This document shows positions 10,029 through 22,749 of a DNA stretch of 64,000 bases, one piece after another. Source of the DNA: Magicicada septendecula (Eukaryota > Arthropoda > Insecta > Hemiptera > Cicadidae); contig CM068368.1 in NCBI GenBank assembly GCA_034769895.1, positions 337,985,076-338,049,075 on the forward strand, in the 5' to 3' direction. Position numbers and translations under genes: made by a program. The notes below the pieces were generated by a model, which saw nothing but the letters and a program-made list of their open reading frames with translations, searched no databases and was not told where the DNA came from. Every line of letters begins with the position of its first letter. Within the stretch, counting starts at the first letter, position 1.

Positions 10029-10824
10029 CTTACGATTAAATTTTGATGATAGTTCCCAAAATTTTTTAATGCTCAGCGAAAGTAATTATAGATTTTACAT
10101 ACACAGAGAGCTGTTGTAACTTGCTTACAGGCAGCATGGTTGCGATTGTATATTATATTTGTTCCATGTGTTATACCATAGCAGGTCACATTTTTTCTTT
10201 CAATTTCTGCACTTTTAGTTTAATTTTGTTTGTCTTTGAGTTGGATTCTGTTAGATTATAATTTTGTCAGCTGAAACAAATAAATAATTGATTTATCCGC
10301 AATTTAAATTTATTCAGGCACTATTCTGCTGAGTTTGTCAGCACATGGTGTTTTGGTTAGGGAGAGCCAAAATCAGTTATTTTGTTCTAAGTTATACATT
10401 TGACTCAGAATTTTGTCCATTTTCCTGAATTTCACTGCTGTTTAGCCATTTTACTGGCAAAAGACTATTTTATGCTAATTATATATACTTTTGCACATGT
10501 TCATGATTCACTTGTTTCTTCATGACATGTACTGGGTTATGGTACAGAAGTGAAAGAGCATGCCAAGATGGCGTCTACAGATTACAGTATCAATAACATT
10601 GAGCTCTGGAATATTCTTCATTTCAACTTCACAATCAGTATTATGGAAACTCACACTATTTGACTTTTTATAATATATACATAAAACCTTTTTACGTACA
10701 GAATTTAACATTACGGTTTTACAAAAAAAAAAGAAAAAAATATATATATATACATAAAAGTTAAGTGTAATGTGTATTTTGTGTATAAACAAAATAAAGT
10801 AGATTTGGTTTGTGTTTGTTGCAG
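10026..10824. other. A+T-rich sequence before the host exon
   Basis: Probably intron on the + strand, because an acceptor (TTTGTTGCAG) ends it at 10824. A short A-run with TATATA lies at 10730-10750. No exon or mobile element is recognised. Confidence 0.4.
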
Positions 10825-11031
10825 TGGTGGTATAATGGCTTCACCAATATTGAATAGGAAAAGATACACAACAGAATTGGAAAGGCCTATTGTATCAAAT
10901 CACAATCACCCGAGTCCACATATACACCCACCACTACCACATGGAAACAGTAGTCCTCTAGTCCTACAGAGATATTACCATCAACAGAGTCAGCATCTTA
11001 CAAGTTACCCAATCACACAACTTCATCATAG
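10825..11031 (+). CDS. host gene exon A, His/Pro-rich
   Basis: The exon is flanked by acceptor TTTGTTGCAG and donor GTAAGAAT. It is 207 bp long, begins with one base completing a codon and ends with two bases of the next, so both ends have the same phase. It encodes about 68 residues containing MASPILNRKRYTTELERP and a His/Pro/Gln-rich stretch (NHNHPSPHIHPPLPHG, later YYHQQSQ). No domain is recognised. The ATG at 10835 could be the start codon if upstream sequence is 5'UTR; otherwise this is an internal exon. Its last two bases plus the first base of the exon at 38397 make AGA (Arg) and keep the frame open, which supports the link over about 27 kb. Confidence 0.65.
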
Positions 11032-11040
11032 GTAAGAATT

Positions 11041-13785
11041 ATAACATATTATAATTCATATTTATTATATCATAACAATATCATACCATGAAATGAATGG
11101 TATTATATCATATTTCATGTTTTAATTGTTTTTTGCACAATCTTCAATAAGAAATTCTAGTGGAACTTAATGAATGAAAAGGGACATTGTAATTGTTTTT
11201 CATTATAACTGATATTTGTTTTACCCCAGGAATACGAATTTCTGATTATTTGAAAATTTTCCCATAAAGAGTAAAACGATAAACCTTCTAACGATAAAGG
11301 ATTATGTATATAAAAAAAAAAAACAAGTATAAACTACAAAATTAAATATACATAAAGCAAATTTAAGAAAAACATGTATAAACTACAAAATATAAATGTA
11401 TAAATTAAAATTTATGTTTAATTAAGTTACCTGCAATTTACTGAAGTAATTTAGATAAGCTTGAACAAATTAAAATTAAAATTTGATACCATGATGCAAA
11501 TACAAGAACTGCAACTTAAACTGACTGCTATTGAAATAGTTCTCAATATATGTGTGATGATTTTTCCATGTAATTTCATGTTTGTAAAATGGTTTCTCAT
11601 TTCACCAAGAGATTTAAATACTTCATCAGTTCCAATGCTTTATCAGCTTCGTCCCATGTAAAATTTGTTTTTGTTGTATTGGTAATTTAGCAGCAATACT
11701 ACCATCTTAATCACTGTTACCCATTTCTTCGTGAGCATTATTAGAAACGTTATTTAAGATTTGACATTCTGTCTGTATACCCAAAATTGCAACACTGTTA
11801 TACATACATATATACACTGTTATATCTACATAGTCATCTAGGTGTGTACAATTATCAAAATGCTCAATGTTTTTGGCTTTTAATAACGCTTATAAAGGAA
11901 TGTTATCTTCATTATTGTAGTCTGCATCCAAGTCAAGATGTCCTAAGTTTGCTTTTTTAAAGCATTTCTTATGGTTTAATGAGGTTACTAAGTTCCACAT
12001 GTAACAGGACAAAAAGCCTGTTGTCATAATTATGGGGTTCAAGATTTTTGCATTGTATTTTTTTTATTGTATTTATACATATAAAGCATGGTTAGGTCAA
12101 TTTTACCCATGTCTAAAGAAACGACGCAGTTCATTGGCACAATTCATCTCAAGGCCAAGCGCGTACGTGCAAAACAAAACGTATTCGATGGCTGTACTGA
12201 TCGACAAAAGCAAATTGTTATGACAAATTATGACACACGTCATAGTGATGACGAGAAACAATGCCGTCAGCTGGCTTAGACAAAGGGTTGATCACAATAA
12301 ATCCCCACCACCTGTCGACAATACGACAAAGATGTCGGCCCAGTCAACTACAAGTCGTCATGAAGTGAACACGTTCTGAAAGTGTGCTGGTACAAAATGG
12401 GCCAGTAAGAGTGTTTATAATTAATCAAAAAATGTAAAAGTCAGCAAAAACAATACAAATGTAATAACAGTTCAGTAATGTAGATTCAGTGACAACAGCC
12501 AGACGATCAGTTTATCAGCACGTCGAACATCAGACTAGCCATGGAACGCATATTATAATCTCAAGAAACCTCTACATTCAGGGAAGTGCACTTTTAAATA
12601 ACTTTATCAAAATGAGCTCAGAAACAAAATTGGAACAGTAAATTGTAACAAAAGCCAAATTAGCAACCATGAAATGAGAGAGAGAGAGATAGAGCGCGTG
12701 AATGAATGGGCCGGCCACGTCTTTTAAAAGAGCCGTTGGTTTGTGTTTTCCAAAGATTCTAATGTTAGATTAAACTTAAATACTGCAGTAAAACTAATTC
12801 TGATATGAGACGAATACAGAGAAAGTAAAGATTGACAAGCAAATTATATATATATAAAGAGCGGAGATAAATGGCCGCCATGTTGGGCGTGGTGTAAGCC
12901 ACTATTTGTAAATTGAACGATCATCAAAATGCAGTAATTAAACAAAGTTTTATACCTCTAAATGCCAACTCGTTTATTATTTCAAACAACCCAATTGTTT
13001 TCTGCACTTTCGCTTAGAGAATTCTGGACCCTGGGCATAGAAGTAATATATATGTGGGAAGTAATATATATGTGGGTAGCACGTGTCTACCGGAAGTGTG
13101 ACCAACACGTGGTAAGTAACAAAAAATATACATATATTATTCACATATTTATGTATTTATATTTGTATAAATGTATGAGTAAGTCAACACACACATCATT
13201 CATCAGATGAATTGCTTCGAGTGTTATTAACACCCCATAGCTGTGTGCCTGAGTTCCGGCTGCTCTCACTGTAGTACTAGTTATGCTCAAAAACATCACT
13301 TTGCCTATACTGACCAGCCCCCCAGTGCGATGTCTCATTTCACACGAATTACATTTGTTTTTCTGGTGCCTATATAAATTGAATTGGTTTTATATAATTG
13401 TGTTTATGTTCACAATAAATTGGGTTTCCCAAGTGCATTCATTGCACATTTTTATTTTATTTTTAAAACATTTTTAATGTGGAACTTTTTTTAACAGATA
13501 CTTTTTTAATATCATCAAATTAAATAAAATAGCTTGAATTTAACTGATTAATCAAAATATATTTACCTATCAAAAATTTTTTTTTTTAATTACCGCAGGA
13601 AAGACTATGGAACATTCACCACCTATGAATGGCTCACGAAATTCTTTGTTATGTTAGCCTTATGAAAATCTTTGGTTTGACTAATTTTTCTCAAATTGAA
13701 AACTAGTAATAACTAATTAATATAATTATGATAATAATAATAAATAACAATAATTAGTAAATTAAATGCTTTTTTAAAACAACCA
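11041..13785. other. intron sequence, no gene recognised
   Basis: Mostly A+T-rich. A less A+T-rich patch at about 12090-12420 holds short open frames without known motifs and may be an old repeat. A small AG/GA run lies at 12675-12690. A short duplication (GAAGTAATATATATGTGGG twice) lies at 13040-13075. Confidence 0.4.
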
Positions 13786-14285
13786 TCAATGGATTTTTAT
13801 TATTTTTTCAGCAAACAAGAAAAGAATACACAAAGCTAAGTATGAGGAAGCAAAAAATATCTTGCGAAATTTAAAAATCTGACTTGTGTCCATTATAAAA
13901 GATTCATCAATTCCTTCTATGTCACAGTCACTATCAGAACTGTTGCTGTCCATGTCCGAGCTGTCTGAAAAAAAGCTGTTGTTGTCAAGGTTGATGATGA
14001 AGTACTTCACAGAATTGTCTGCGTTTGGTTCTAGTGACGCGTAATACTCTTCCACTTCAGGTCCCATTACACTAAACTTTTCCTCACACAATCTTCTCAC
14101 TTCGTTTTAGATTGAATGGCATGTCCTCTCTCGTGACAAATCCTTTTGAGATCGGGATGATAGAGCAAGAGGTGTAACACTTCATGCCTTTCACTTTCCA
14201 ATATGTTGTTCGAATTTTTCCAAAACTTATTTTTGAATTGCCCCTTATACAGTTTAATGAGTTTGTAAATGTGCGGTTTAAGCAT
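13786..14285 (-). pseudogene. Tc1-like DDE transposase, C-terminal part
   Basis: Two frames (14285-14097 and 14100-13786) continue the transposase at 16190-17128. MLKPHIYKLIKLYK leads to HEVLHLLLYHPDLK, a decayed form of the HEVLRLPPYHPDLNPIE motif around the third catalytic acid of IS630/Tc1 transposases. Then come RRLCEEKFSVMGPE, VEEYY and an acidic Ser/Asp-rich tail (DSNSSDSDCDIEG). The catalytic motif is damaged and a stop sits near 14100. It was cut from its N-terminal part by the PLE at about 14290-16190. Confidence 0.7.
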
Positions 14286-14342
14286 GGTTAAATATATGAA
14301 AAATATATTATACTAACCGTCTGTGACTTCTCTTTTGATGTC

Positions 14343-14392
14343 CCTTCTTATTACGACATGTTTCAAGACTCTTGTCCCATTGTCAAGCATAA
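14343..14392 (-). ncRNA. decayed hammerhead-like motif
   Basis: On the - strand: TTGACAA, T, GGGAC...GTCTT, GAAA, CATG, TC. It aligns with the inner PLE motif (7560-7604), but core G8 is A and C3 is T. Probably inactive. Confidence 0.35.
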
Positions 14393-14574
14393 AATTTGTA
14401 GCACATTATCAGATATGTTTGTCAAACGTTAAAAACCATGTCATAATGACCACAAATAACGGATTATTAAAATAACGAACTATACTAATTTGTAACTTGA
14501 ATACGCGCATCGGGCGAACAGTGTACACTGCACAGCGACCCACCGCGCATTAACCGCAACTGATTCTAGTTATC

Positions 14575-16190
14575 TCAATATCCCAACGCGGTGTCATACA
14601 ATACATTATACTTGAATAGTAACTGGTCGTTCAAAATGTGTGGCTTGGTATTAGTGTCCCTGAACGCTTTGTACACCTCAAATTCCTCAAGTGTGTTCAT
14701 ATAACGTCCTTTACTGCAAAAGTGGAGGGGTTTTAAATTAGTTCTGAAATCAGTATAACTATGATTTTCATTAATAAGATGTTTGGCGAAACTTGATTTG
14801 ATAGTATCATAGTTACGACGGATAGTGGGTGGTTTGTGTTCATTGAATCTTTTGAGAAAACCACGGCCCGTCTGGCCCACATAGAAAGCGTTACAATCAT
14901 TGCATGACAATTTATACATGCCCGTTTTATTCTCAATACAAGTAGATTCGTGGGTACGAAGATTATTTAAGATATTATTTGTAGTCTTGTAAGTGACTAT
15001 GATATCAGTGTTTTTGTTTATGAGAGATTTTAAAATGTTCGGCATGAAATTGTATATGTTGCGGCGATATATCTATGTGGCTTTTTCTCCCGTGCAGTCA
15101 TTGATAATTGGTTAATGGTCCTTATTCTATTTTTATGTTTCTTGAGAATATTGTTTACGACGTTGGTATTGTAACCATTTGCGACTGCGATATATTTGAT
15201 GGTATTTAACTCGGTAAGAAAATCTTTGTTATCAAGGGGTAAAGATAAAAGTCCATGTATCATGCTGTGAACGCAGCCATTTTTTGCGATATGGGATGAA
15301 ATGACGTGGCGTGTATCACGGTGTCTGTCGTCGTTGGTTTTCTGTATATATTAAAATGTAAATTATTGTTGGTGTTTTTTGTGATTATCAGATCTAAGAA
15401 GTTTAGTTGTCCATTGTCCTCATGTTCCAAGGTGAATTTCATATGTTTGTTAATATTATTTAGATAACCGTGTAAACGATCAATCTGCCGCTGTGTACCT
15501 TTATAAATTAAGAACGTGTCATCGACATATCTACCATAAAATATAATATTGTTGCTATGTATATCATTCTCAAAGATATAGGAATTCTCGAAGTAATTTA
15601 AGTATATATCTGCAAGAAGGCTTGATAGAGGTGAACCCATAGCTAATCCTTCTCGTTTGCTGAAATATAATTTGTTATGGGTAAAGTAATTTTGGTCAAG
15701 GAGCAACTTTAATAACTCAATCAATTCATGTATACTTTTGATATCTAATTTTTTGGTATTTATAAGATTCTTCTTCAGTAACTGTAGAGTATCGGATATC
15801 GGTATATTTGTATATTAGTTAACGATGTCAAGGGACGCCATTTTATATGAAGGTTCGATTTTTAGTTTTTTAACCTTATTAACAAAGTCAATGCTATTAG
15901 TTAAGCTGTAGTTATTCTCCAATATTATATTCTGTTTGATTATGTTGAGTAGTTTTTTGGTGGTTTTATAACCCGGGGCAGTGGTAAAATTCACTAACGG
16001 TCTTATAGGGGTATTTTCTTTATGCAACTTCGGTAATCCTGTTAACAAGGGCGCTTTTGCGTTGATAGGTTTCAAATGTCTCCTAGTCTGTTCATCAAAT
16101 AGATGTATGCATTTATTTATACATTGATTTAGACTTTTAGTATATTGTTCTGTAGGGTCAGAAGTTAATCTAACTATGTTATTGTCTGGA
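14575..16190 (-). pseudogene. PLE reverse transcriptase/GIY-YIG remnant
   Basis: Roughly 530 codons in three frames. The RT palm motifs, including YVDD, and the CxxC GIY-YIG core with FLKRFNEH are intact at residue level. Frame breaks at about 15262 and 15040 and a stop at 15815 prevent one product. It is distinct in sequence from the PLE at 5007-7604 and closer to those at 30618 and 57624, judging by shared KMAA, IANGYN and CDDC-type phrases. Confidence 0.8.
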
Positions 16191-16194
16191 CAAG

Positions 16195-17128
16195 GAATCC
16201 CCTCGATAATCAACCACTGCTTCATCTCATCTTTCTTAGTATTTGATGTGGGTGCTTTTTCTACTTCAGTCTTATGAAAAGCAGCATTATCAATCACAAG
16301 CACTGATTGAGGTTCTATTTTTGGAAGCAGCTTTTCACGTATCCACTTCATGTAGTTTTCCTTATTCGTATTTTTGTGATAGTTTCCTGAAGAAGATGAC
16401 GCTTTCCACATAGTTAGTACACCAGGAATGAAACCTTTTTCCTCTCCAGCATGTATCATATTTATATGATCTGCTTTAGAAATCAGAGAATGAATGCCTT
16501 GGCTGGAATCATCTGAGCATACTTTTCCACTTACGTGAGAAGAATGAATGTATGTTTAGGAATGATAGGACAGCCTTCGTCTCTATATTTCTTGACAGCT
16601 TGGAGATAACTAATCCTCTGTTCTCTAATATCAGATTGTTCAGTAAGTAATTTTCTATTATTCCCATTTTCCCCAACGAAACCGCAGTTCTTTCAAGATT
16701 ACACACAAACTTTTTTGAAACTCTATTCTTTTTTGAAGTTTTTCTCTCAAAAGTTCTGCTGTTGGCAATTGTTTTTTTATTGTATAAAATTCATGCACTA
16801 ACTGGTGCACAACACCCTGATAAAACTCATCTAGTCCAGTTACAGATTTCGCTTTCATTTGCTTCTTGTTCGGAGTAACAAGCGAAGTAGGCCTATCACC
16901 CTCATTGCAATTTTCATGTTGTCGTAGTTCCTTGCTTATTTTGAGCACCACATGTTCAGAAACTCCTGTAGCAGCAGCAGTTCGCTTCCTAGCTCTAACA
17001 ACTGGAATCATCACCTCTTTATCGCCCTCTTTCTTCATAAATTTAAACACATTGCTAATTATTTCCTTGCTTTGACCATTTAGAACATTCCCACCTAGCT
17101 TACTGTTCACACCAGCCATTATGAACAA
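16195..17128 (-). pseudogene. Tc1-like DDE transposase, N-terminal and catalytic part
   Basis: From 17128: MAGVNSKLGGNVLNGQ, then an HTH-like region with RARKRTAAATGVSEHVV and GLDEFYQGVVHQLVHEFY. A frame change follows, with the first catalytic region badly decayed near 16560-16500. The second is clear: FIPGVLTMWKASSSSGNYH, ENYMKWIREKLLP, VLVIDNAAFHK and KAPTSNTKKDEMKQWL. In this family VLVIDNA carries the second catalytic Asp. The frame enters PLE sequence at about 16190 and resumes at 14285. TIRs were not identified. It is a dead copy; the family is common in arthropod genomes and is often annotated as a DDE_3 protein. Confidence 0.75.
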
Positions 17129-17129
17129 T

Positions 17130-17740
17130 TTTAATAGTTTCAGTAACAGACATAGATTGTAAAACAGATGTCACATTCAGTAGTAAAAAACAGAGTTGTA
17201 TGATGCTTATATTTGTCAGAATGGGCAGGGCAGTTATCTATCAACAACAAAACGTTTCTGTTTTGTTTATGGAGAGCTTCATCCCATTTACACAATCTCA
17301 TTTTGAAAGACTCCCTATGTCATCTATGCTTTCTTATTTGATAGGTAAGAAATTGGAAGGTTTTTATCTTTATTGAAACACCAGGGTTTTGTGGACTTTC
17401 CAATTACAAGAAGCTTTTGTGTATCTGCACCATAATGTTTGCACAGATTTAAACACTAAGTCTTTGCTTCTGATACTTAACCTGCTACATGTTTTTCATT
17501 TTTAGAAAGTGTAAGGTTATGTGTAAGAAGTCCCCCATTTTTATTTTTATTTACTGTATCAACCCAGAAAATGAAAAAAAAAAACGAAATCAAGAGTCGC
17601 AGACACGTTTTTACAGGCAATATGTGAAAATTGCATAACTGTCCACATTAAAATGACCTAAACACTTAAAAACACAATTTTCTGTATAAAAAAAATTTTT
17701 GCCAGGCATGTTAGACGAACTTGGTGAGCACAGATTATGT
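17130..17740. other. no gene seen
   Basis: Probably 5' flank of the Tc1-like element. Broken frames only. A poly(A) run lies at 17574-17586. Confidence 0.4.
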
Positions 17741-17799
17741 TAAGGTGAGGTGATGTTTGAAATAACTCACATTCATCTTAACATATAATTGTTTATTAG

Positions 17800-18245
17800 T
17801 AATAATATGAATTATTAAATCCTTAATGTTTAGTGACCGTCAATCAATGAATGTTTTAGTGGATAGTTAGTGAGGATTGGTCAATAATACAAATTTTAGC
17901 TATTTAGCGTCGGCGTTTCGACAATATGTATTGTCATCTTTAGGACCTGTGTATGAAATACAATAGAAATATAAAACATAACGAAACAATTAAATATTTG
18001 GGTGAACGTGTTGGTGTATGTGAGTGTGTGCGTGCGTATGTATATGTATATGTATCATTTTATATGTGAAGACTTATGATAGTTTGTTTACATCTTCAAA
18101 TTATCTTTAAGAAAACGAGCAAATTATAGTATGAGAGAACTTAATTTATACAGTATTACAATTTAAATTACTAAATGTAATGATATTTTAATTAATTAAA
18201 CACACAGTAATCAACAATTGGATATTAGATTGGTACATAAATTGT
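17800..18245 (-). mobile_element. solo PLE tail
   Basis: A decayed hammerhead-like motif at 17903-17952 on the - strand (CTAAAGA, T, GACAAT...ATTGTC, GAAA, CGCC) sits at the expected place in a PLE end. No coding part is attached. Core G5 is A, so it should be inactive. The outer limits are uncertain. Confidence 0.45.
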
Positions 18246-18249
18246 TTAT

Positions 18250-18649
18250 ACCTACAGCAGTCAACATATAGCAAAGTAATATATTACCTATAACTAAAAC
18301 AGATTAGGGGATGTTCACTACGTAATTATCGAAAAGTTATTTTTACCATGTTTGACTCCCTACTGGTATTAAAAACAGTCATAATTTAGAAACATATGAA
18401 TTATGTTTACTGAATGTTGTTGTACTTCCTTGAGTTGCACCACATCTACAATTTAAATTAACTACCAGTTGTTAAACATTTAATTTTACTTATTAAACTT
18501 TTATTTCGTACATTTTTATATTATTTATTAACACTGTAAAAAATTGGTTCATTAAAGAAATTAAATATCTTTTAGCAAAAATATAAACAAACAATTATAC
18601 CTTTATATTCAACTTACAAAAAGTCACCATTGGTGGTGCAATCTTTTTA
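18250..18649. other. no gene seen
   Basis: A+T-rich intron sequence up to the CATT target site of the LTR element. Confidence 0.5.
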
Positions 18650-18653
18650 CATT
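18650..18653. repeat. target site duplication CATT, left
   Basis: CATT precedes the left LTR and is repeated at 29337-29340 after the right LTR. Four base pairs is usual for Gypsy-type integrases. Confidence 0.85.
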
Positions 18654-19734
18654 TGTAATATTCTATTCACATACAAATACAAAAAATTATTTTATTTTCC
18701 ACCTACCTCGTTTCGCCTTCTGCCAGAGTCTGCAACACGAACGTTAAAATGCAAATATGATTATAGGTTATCGTAATAACTTACGCAACGCATTTTTAAA
18801 GAGAAATTAATTAAAATTTTATTTTTTACTTCAAAATTTTCTTTAAGTATTAAATTATTTATTTGGCCTCTTGGCTCAAATGATCCAAAATCATGGAAAA
18901 TATATAAAGCTTGTGATGTTAGTTACATAGTGGTATTACACTTATACTTACAGAATTACAATACACCTTACCTTAATTAGACAGCCCAATCTGCTATTTA
19001 CACTCACATTCACACCGTTACAAAACCAACTACTATTATTTAATTGACATGTTTGCACAAAAACCCTTTATAAAAATTTGTTGAAAGTACGGTTACTGGT
19101 TACCCGACGGCTTCACTCCTTTCGCTGCCACGTGGCTCGTATTCTTTAAATGTCCGAAAGTTTATTATTCATTTGATTTTGGCCCGCTCACTTCACTAAT
19201 TCTGTTTTGCAATGTTATATTTTTGGTTACCACTTTCTACATGATGAACTTAAACTGTTATGTGCACACGGTTTTTCCAGCACCCGCCCGGGCTGAGAAT
19301 TTTGTTCAAATGGGGTGAGAGTTACTAACAAAGTCTCCCACCATAAGTTAGGCATAGCGGAACTTACTATGCCTCATGATCGAATCGTTCATCACTGTTC
19401 ATAACACATGGGTTTTTCTGTGTGTTGGATGTCGACGAAATTTCACTGCCTTCACTTTCGTTTATGTAAAGTTATGCGCTCCGCAGATGTTGGTGTTTGT
19501 GCATTTGTGAGTGGACGTCACACAGACGCAAAGTTCTTAGAATCGTGACAGTCGACAACATGACATTCCTTTATTAATATTTCATAACAGCTATTGCGTA
19601 CTGCTCCATTGTTTAGACTGCGAGTTAGATTCAACCAAGGACTGGACACGTATATGAAGTAAATTGTACAATTTTACTTAGATGAGAGCCAAAATTAATA
19701 AAAAATAAAAAACCTCCTAATTCGCCCCCTTACA
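18654..19734 (-). repeat. 3' LTR
   Basis: 1081 bp, starting TGTAA and ending TTACA in the + reading, matching 28256-29336 at equal length. Confidence 0.95.
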
Positions 19735-19748
19735 ATACCCCCCCCAAT
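19735..19748 (-). other. polypurine tract
   Basis: On the - strand ATTGGGGGGGGTAT lies directly before the 3' LTR, in the position that primes plus-strand DNA synthesis. Confidence 0.75.
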
Positions 19749-22700
19749 GAGAAGTCTTCTGTCGAAACAGAAGAAATCTCATTGCTAAACCCCTAAGAGG
19801 ACCGGTGAGGATATGGTGCCACCCCCCATTTATTCTTATACCTCATGGGTAAACAACCCCCCTGGCTCGGCGACTATGGACGCATCTGAACGAGATCACT
19901 GGACTTCTCTGCACGAGATCCCAACACCGAAAAATTGAACAGATACGCAGCACAGCGCACCTCGCCTCCTAACATGCCTCCCCAAACTCCAAATCCCTGG
20001 CATAGATCATGCCAGATCCTCAACCGATATGTTCCCCCTTATATGCAAACTGGGCTGCCTTTAGCAGATACTGGGCTCACACACACACCTATAATATTTT
20101 TTAAACAAACTCATCATTTAAAATAAGTTCAAAGTCAGATTGTATCAAAACAAAAAAATCTCTTATCTGGATAGATTAATTCTCTTTGTTATTATTACTG
20201 ATAAAAAAAAACAAATAAATTGAATATTTAATTAAAACATGGACTGCCTTATCCTAACATTTGATTATACATATATCCTAAACAATATAATTCAATAACA
20301 CTATTGATACACATAAACAATAATACAACCAAAAATGCAAAACATCGATTTAATGGCAGACACAAAAAGTATATACAAATATATATATATATATATTTTT
20401 TCTACTACCCCCCTTTTAATCCCTTAACCCCTGATACCCGTTACATATTAATGTGTTCTGCGCTAGGCTTCTTGGCCTTTTCCAGCCTCATCCTAGCGGT
20501 AAACCACATCTCCCTCGTGACCTGTAACTGAGTCACCCGCCCATCCACACTCACTATTACCCCCCCTAGACTGTAGCGTCTAGTTGCTTTCACAAGGACT
20601 GATGTGGAAGGGGTGGACATTTTTTTCTTTTATTCCACCCCCATCCTTGCTTTGGCGTTACAATAAAATTCGGTATTACACCTACTATTCTTGATTTATA
20701 CACCCCTAATGGACTACCACCCCTATCTGGGTGAAAATAGCCCTGTTCCAAAATGAGGTAGATTCCCCAAAAAATAACCCCCCTACTAAATTTAACAGAC
20801 CACCGGGTTGACAAAATAAAACAAACCACAAGCCGGTTATATCAGGTAAAATTTATGATTTGCCACAATTAACTACTTTCACGGTCATGGTCCGGTGAGG
20901 CCATGGCTGCACTTAGGTGGGGAATCTACAGTTAAAACATAAAACGTAGATTGTCCATTGTAAAAGTTTACGTGAATAGTTATATGAATATCTTATTTTC
21001 CCAAACACTATCTCGGCCCAAATATTTCCATCAGTTGTCAGTGTGAAATGAATATTTTAATCATTATTTACATCAATTAGCATTTACTTTATAATTCCAA
21101 TTTGAATCCGAATGAAAATAAAGTTAAGTTCATTAGTACAAGTTCATTATTAAAATCATCTTTTTAATTAATTTAATTACCAAATTAATTTAATTTTATT
21201 TGATTAGTAATCTCAGAATTAATTACACTTTTCAAAATGATCCTACATTCATATTACCTACATTCCATCACATCAGATGTTTCTTTTATTTCATAATAAA
21301 ATCTGCTCTTGGCATTGATTCATCAAACTGCAGCAGTTAGCAGCTTCAACACCTGGCTGTGCACATTAGTCAAAACATACAACACACCTGTTTACATCAA
21401 CAATAGTCTGCCAGACTGGTGTTATAAACACTCTGTCTCAACACTCACATAGTCTAAACATTCTGGTTACATCATATACTGACATATATACTTCCTTCAA
21501 ATTTTTAGTTTCTGTAAATCTTTTAATGTTAACATATTTATCAATTTCCACCAATTCAGATCAGAGTTAATTCTGCTTCATTAATAAAATTGACCCTTTT
21601 AAATTATTTGTTTAACTTAAAATTCTTTAATAATCTTCACTCAAACAGTTTAGCTTTAATTACAGTTATATGCAGTTAATGTATAAAATATATAAAATTA
21701 CAATTTCAATTTAAATAAAAATGAAGTTAAAACACATCACTATCTTTCATATGATTAAGTTACTCCAGGGACAATTCCAATTTAATTGAGTCTCTTCGTA
21801 CATTCAAAACAATTTCCATTACTTTAATTACATTTATCAAAAGATTCTAATTAGTCTAATATTTCAGTTTTTCTTAATACTTCAATAAATTTTACCAACA
21901 TTCCATCTCTTTAAATTCCTCTACAATCACATTCTATATACCATCTATCCTCTACTCATAACCTAACATAGCAGGTACCACAAAATAATTATTAAACCTT
22001 TTGGTTACATAACTTTTACTTTAAAATATTTTCACAAATTATATATATTTTTTTTTCTTAATTACCTGTAAATAGGTTATATGTTACCTGTACCGAATAA
22101 TAGTGTATAGAGATGCGATTGAAGACGAACAGAACCCCACTTCTATGACAGTGAATAACTACCCTTCTTACGGTACTGAATTCTATACCTGCCTCCTTTT
22201 TCCAAATAATAAACAAACCACAACCACTAATCTACAGCCCCATCTCTATACACAACAATTCGGTTAAACTATACAAAATTTATTATTTAGTTTGCCTACT
22301 CAGCCACAAAACTTCTCCACTACCTAACTAATTAAGGGATGAGTTTACAAATCATAAATAACGCCAGTTTTTTTTTTTTAATTTTGAGGATTACCCTAAT
22401 GTATTATTTAGAATTAAGGCAGTCAAATGGTTCCAAAAAAGTGTGCCAATTTGTGTAACTATTGTTATGTTTACTCTAAGGGGAAGGTTAGGGAAATCGG
22501 GAAGATAAAAAGGTAAGGATCATTACAAGGTCAAGAACTAGGATTAAAGGTAAGGACAAAGGTTCCTCCGAAAATAAGGGTAAATGGAGAAAACCAAGGC
22601 TCGCGTGGGCAGGGGCGCATCCCTGAAATAGACGAACCCCACTGGTACAAGTGGTGAACATCTATCCGCTACCACTTACTGTTTTATATTAACTTCCTAA

Positions 22701-22749
22701 TTTTATAGTTATTTAGTTTATGTTCAATTACAAGATTTAATGTATTATT
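19749..22749 (-). other. 3-kb noncoding 3' region of the LTR element
   Basis: It lies between the pol stop and the polypurine tract. The longest frames are under 80 codons with no signal peptide, furin site or membrane segment, so I see no env. Three further G-runs on the - strand resemble polypurine tracts (about 20405, 20557 and 20772). Tandem structure is not obvious. Confidence 0.6.

Larger units (their letters stand above)
14290..16190 (-). mobile_element. PLE fragment inserted in the Tc1-like transposase
   Basis: Fragments on the - strand run in PLE order: PLLTGLPKLHKENTPIRPLVN (about 16040-15990), MASLDIVN then YTNIPI, GLAMGSPLSSLLADIYL (about 15640), RYVDDTF (about 15530), KMAAF (about 15275), then GIY-YIG as MYKLSCNDCNAFYVGQTGR (about 14920-14860). 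The N-terminal region is missing, so it is 5'-truncated. An in-frame TAA lies at 15815, a one-base shift near 15262 and another near 15040. The host transposase resumes on both sides. Confidence 0.85.

Noticed and set aside
20590..20829. Possible env fragment in the LTR element
   Set aside because: 79 codons without signal peptide, cleavage site or membrane anchor; composition looks random.
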